Shown: positions 61,722-64,000 of the stretch, one piece after another | Numbering within the stretch: the stretch's first letter is position 1 | Layout of the letters: each line of letters starts with the position of its first letter | From: Actinomycetes bacterium | Lineage (GTDB): Bacteria > Actinomycetota > Acidimicrobiia > Acidimicrobiales > JAMCPL01 | DNA: 64,000 bases | Reading direction: 5' to 3' | NCBI GenBank assembly: GCA_021816935.1 | Contig: JAKAWR010000007.1 | Span: 102,304-166,303 of the forward strand | Program-made: the position numbers and the translations under genes | Notes under the pieces: generated by a model | The model's database searches: none | Seen by the model: only the letters and a program-made list of their open reading frames with translations | Told to the model about the DNA's origin: nothing

Positions 61722-63301
61722 GTGAGGTGCCGCGCCGGACGACTTCTGGTATCGAGGTGAAGCCCGTCTATACCTCATCAGATGTCGATGCGGAGGGCCT
61801 GGCAAGCAGGGTAGGGCGGCCTGGAGAGTACCCCTATACACGGGGGGTCTATCCGACCATGTACCGGGGCAGGTTGTGGACGATGCGCCAGTATGCGGGG
61901 TTCGGGACGGCCGAGGCCACAAACGAGCGTTTCAAGTTCCTCCTTGACGCGGGACAGACGGGTCTGTCATGCGCCTTCGACCTGCCGACTCAGATGGGGT
62001 ACGACTCTGATCACCCGAGGGCGGAAGGCGAGGTGGGCAAGGTTGGTGTCGCGATAGACTCGCTCGACGATATGCGGCGCCTCCTTGCCGGGATTCCACT
62101 GGACAAGGTAACGACGTCGATGACTATCAATGCGACGGCCGCCATCCTGCTCCTGCTGTACGAGTTGGTGGCCGAGGAGCAGGGGATCGATCCCGAGGCA
62201 CTGGGAGGCACGATCCAGAACGACATCCTGAAGGAGTACGCGGCCCGCGGGACCTACATCTACCCGCCCCGGCCTTCGATGAGGATCATCACTGACACGT
62301 TCTCGTACTGTGCCGGGCAGCTGCCCAACTGGAACACGATCTCCATCTCGGGCTACCACATCAGGGAGGCGGGCTCGACCGCCGCGCAGGAACTGGCCTT
62401 CACCTTCTCCAATGCGATCGCCTATGTGGAGGCGGCGCTCGAAGCAGGGCTCAACATAGACTCGTTCGCGCCGAGGCTGTCGTTCTTCTGGAACGGCCAC
62501 AACAATCTTTTCGAGGAGGTGGCTAAGTTCAGAGCGGCGAGAAGGATCTGGGCGAGGTTGACCACCGAACGCTTCGGTGCGCTGGACGACCGGTCGAAGC
62601 TTCTCCGGTTCCACACGCAGACCGGGGGTTCTACGCTCACGGCGCAGCAGCCGGAGAACAACATCGTGCGCGTGGCGATCCAGGGGCTTGCGGCGGTGCT
62701 CGGCGGGACCCAGAGCCTCCATACGAACGGCTTCGACGAGGCGCTCGGGCTGCCCACAGAGAAGGCGGCGAAGATCGCCCTTCGCACCCAGCAGATCATC
62801 GGCTACGAGTCGGGCGTGACCGATACTGTCGATCCTCTTGCCGGATCGTACTTCGTGGAGAGCCTGACAGACGAGGTGGAGGCGAGGACCTGGGAGTACA
62901 TCGAGAAGGTCGACTCGCTCGGGGGTGCCATCACGGCCATAGAGAGCGGGTTCGTCCAGGACGAGATCGAGCGCTCCGCGTATGAGTACGCGAGGCAGGT
63001 GGAGGACGGCGCGGCGGTTGTTGTCGGCGTCAACAAGTTCGCAGACGAGGGGCAGGTATCGCCGGAAGCATTCCCCCTGGATCCGGCGCTTCAGGCGGAT
63101 CAGCAGGAGAGGGTGGCGCAGGTGCGCTCGAAGCGCGACGGGGAGGGGGTCGGCGCGGCGCTGAAGGAGATCGAGGCTGCCGCGAGGGGATCGCAGAACC
63201 TTCTCCCACCGATGAAGGAGGCGCTCCGCCGGATGGCGACGTTGGGTGAGGTGTCGGACGTGCTCAGGGGCGTTTTCGGGGTGTACGAGCCTACTCGCTG
63301 A
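61718..63301 (+). CDS. Methylmalonyl-CoA mutase, large (catalytic) subunit
   Basis: B12-dependent mutase interconverting methylmalonyl-CoA and succinyl-CoA. 527 residues: TIM-barrel signature [99 protein letters not shown], and [21 protein letters not shown]. The Tyr of PTMY and the Arg of PSMR, which bind the carboxylate in MCM and differ in isobutyryl-CoA mutase, are kept. No C-terminal cobalamin domain is present, so a separate small subunit is expected outside the window. ATG 61718 is preferred; ATG 61673 in the same frame adds 15 residues. Confidence 0.92.
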   Translation: MSEVPRRTTSGIEVKPVYTSSDVDAEGLASRVGRPGEYPYTRGVYPTMYRGRLWTMRQYAGFGTAEATNERFKFLLDAGQTGLSCAFDLPTQMGYDSDHPRAEGEVGKVGVAIDSLDDMRRLLAGIPLDKVTTSMTINATAAILLLLYELVAEEQGIDPEALGGTIQNDILKEYAARGTYIYPPRPSMRIITDTFSYCAGQLPNWNTISISGYHIREAGSTAAQELAFTFSNAIAYVEAALEAGLNIDSFAPRLSFFWNGHNNLFEEVAKFRAARRIWARLTTERFGALDDRSKLLRFHTQTGGSTLTAQQPENNIVRVAIQGLAAVLGGTQSLHTNGFDEALGLPTEKAAKIALRTQQIIGYESGVTDTVDPLAGSYFVESLTDEVEARTWEYIEKVDSLGGAITAIESGFVQDEIERSAYEYARQVEDGAAVVVGVNKFADEGQVSPEAFPLDPALQADQQERVAQVRSKRDGEGVGAALKEIEAAARGSQNLLPPMKEALRRMATLGEVSDVLRGVFGVYEPTR

Positions 63302-63314
63302 CCGGCCGCCGGGT

Positions 63315-63737
63315 CTAGGTCCGGCCGCGGGGCTTGCGTTCGGGCGGAGGTAATCTCTCCGGCTCAAGGAGCCTGCAACGCTTCACGCCCGAAGGAATTG
63401 CTCCATCGAAAGCGCAGGCATCAAGGGAGTGGAAGCCGGCCGAAAGGCGAGCCGCGAGCTCTTCGCCAACCTGAACACCCGGCCCCAGCACCTGGCCAAC
63501 TGACAATCCCGGGTCCGTGCACCACAGCTGTTGTGCACGTCGCTCGAGCGCCAAAACCCCAATGACCTGGACTTCCCACCTCGATCTCGTCTGGCGCACC
63601 CATGACCCCAAGAGAAGCGCCTCCATGCCGGCATCGGGTACGTGTTCCCGATCGAGTGGGAAATGAAGTACGCGTTGATGTGGGAGGCCGCATAATGATG
63701 CGTCCGGCCGGCGGGGGAAGACCCCAGCCCTTGACAA
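63315..63737 (-). CDS. Hypothetical 140-residue protein
   Basis: TTG 63737 on the minus strand; TATTGT lies seven bases upstream. The product shows no recognised domain; ALLLGSWVRQTRSRWEVQVIG and ELAARLSAGFHSLDACAFDG look protein-like and codon choice is mixed. It converges with the mutase gene. It could be real or a chance frame, since no homologue is known to me. Confidence 0.4.
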   Translation of the reverse strand: MSRAGVFPRRPDASLCGLPHQRVLHFPLDREHVPDAGMEALLLGSWVRQTRSRWEVQVIGVLALERRAQQLWCTDPGLSVGQVLGPGVQVGEELAARLSAGFHSLDACAFDGAIPSGVKRCRLLEPERLPPPERKPRGRT

Positions 63738-63750
63738 GGGGTGTACAATA
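63735..63750 (-). promoter_or_regulatory. Possible promoter of the hypothetical minus-strand ORF
   Basis: TATTGT (63750-63745 on the minus strand), seven bases (ACACCCC), TTG at 63737. Same geometry as other leaderless starts but with TTG. Confidence 0.3.
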
Positions 63751-63772
63751 ATCCCATACGTAGTAGTTTGTA

Positions 63773-63797
63773 TTGTTACGGCTATTTTGTTACAGCT
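63773..63797. repeat. Direct repeat in an AT-rich upstream region
   Basis: TTGTTACGGCT (63773-63783) and TTGTTACAGCT (63787-63797) repeat at 14-base period in the AT-rich stretch 63740-63800. Possible regulator site or overlapping -35 elements for the gene beginning at 63853. TTGTTA (63787-63792) and TACTTC (63811-63816) have an 18-base spacer. Confidence 0.45.
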
Positions 63798-63852
63798 GCC
63801 ATAGCCCGTCTACTTCCGTACACAGCGAGATCAAGAGGATAAGGAGGGCGCC

Positions 63853-64000
63853 ATGGAAGTGCGAACTCTGAGAGAGAGAGAGAGAGCAATAGCCGGGCGT
63901 TCCGACGGTGGAGAAGCTCAAGGCTCCTCAAGCCATCTGCTGTATCACTGTCATTTGCAATAGCAATCGGGGTAATGGTGCTTCCCCTATTATCTAAAAC
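63853..64000 (+). CDS. Truncated, probably frameshift-regulated gene with signal-peptide-like segment
   Basis: AAGGAGG (63841-63847) stands five bases before ATG 63853, an ideal ribosome binding site. As sequenced the frame reads MEVRTLRERERAIAGRSDGG and stops at TAG 63961-63963 after 36 codons. An (AG)8 tract lies at 63871-63886. With one AG unit fewer, or two more, the frame becomes NSRAFRRWRSSRLLKPSA followed by VSLSFAIAIGVMVLPLLSK, a basic-then-hydrophobic export signal, and stays open to the window edge. The gene continues beyond the window and its product is unknown. A sequencing error in the tract would look the same. Confidence 0.55.
63870..63886 (+). repeat. Dinucleotide (AG)8 tract at a 5' coding end
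   Basis: G plus eight AG units, 17 bases of strictly alternating G and A, 17 bases after the A of a well-primed ATG. No similar tract is seen elsewhere in the window. Slippage here changes the reading frame. Confidence 0.95.

Noticed and set aside
61967..63367. 466-codon minus-strand frame antisense to the mutase
   Set aside because: The mutase is certain and the antisense product has no recognisable domain.
63731..63760. Plus-strand promoter starting at TTGACA 63731
   Set aside because: No -10-like hexamer occurs 16-19 bases downstream; other hexamers nearer 63853 fit better.

Overview
This window looks like chromosomal DNA of a high-GC Gram-positive actinobacterium, possibly class Acidimicrobiia. 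The class is my inference from gene content and was not tested. Supporting signs are a DprE1/DprE2/decaprenyl-phosphate phosphoribosyltransferase trio, a two-subunit KorAB oxidoreductase, a flavin/F420-type luciferase-like oxidoreductase, a bioB followed by the actinobacterial auxiliary protein BsaP, an actinobacterial manC-phosphomannomutase fusion, and a secreted protein with FGDAVYRGS-type repeats. No prophage, insertion sequence or CRISPR array was seen.

Layout. 1-0.5 kb: 5' half of tRNA-Cys and RNase P RNA on the minus strand. 0.5-7.8 kb: xseA-xseB, an ACT protein, def, a DUF2079 membrane protein, a metallo-beta-lactamase hydrolase and a KdpD-like protein without its kinase half. 7.8-11 kb: korA-korB. 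11-14.2 kb (minus): sugar nucleotidyltransferase fusion and pgsA-like gene. 14.5-18.8 kb: repeat/CHAP secreted protein, DUF1015 protein and two very small genes. 18.9-24.4 kb: moxR, DUF58, transglutaminase, yqgE, GNAT. 24.4-32.3 kb: F420-type oxidoreductase (minus), parvulin-like lipoprotein, eno, ftsB/divIC-like, DUF501, ppx/gppA, phosphodiester glycosidase-like protein. 32.3-39.7 kb: DPPR synthase-dprE1-dprE2 (plus) facing three glycosylation genes (minus). 39.8-45.4 kb: GNAT, bioA-bioF-bioD (plus) meeting bioB-bsaP (minus). 45.4-52.9 kb: a PIN-toxin remnant, acyl-CoA dehydrogenase, recO, DUF4190 protein (minus), glyS, ppdK. 52.9-64 kb: a RelE-toxin remnant, trpB2 and a conserved hypothetical (minus), AidB-like dehydrogenase, GH38 mannosidase (minus), rhodanese-ThiF fusion, methylmalonyl-CoA mutase large subunit, a small minus-strand ORF, and a truncated gene at the right edge.

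Two themes stand out. First, many genes carry a -10-like hexamer (TANNNT) exactly six bases before the start codon and no Shine-Dalgarno sequence, which is the signature of leaderless transcripts. Two of these promoters instead start tiny ORFs whose stop codons overlap the start of the following enzyme. Second, the last 150 bases hold a well-primed start codon followed by an (AG)8 tract. As sequenced it leads to a premature stop, but one unit fewer would open a frame encoding a signal-peptide-like segment: a candidate phase-variable exported protein.

Functional links visible here: biotin synthesis (bioA, F, D, B, bsaP); decaprenyl-phospho-arabinose synthesis (UbiA-type DPPR synthase, DprE1, DprE2) next to glycosyl- and methyltransferases, consistent with cell-envelope glycan assembly; a MoxR-DUF58-transglutaminase operon; and carbon metabolism (enolase, PPDK, KorAB, methylmalonyl-CoA mutase, acyl-CoA dehydrogenases).
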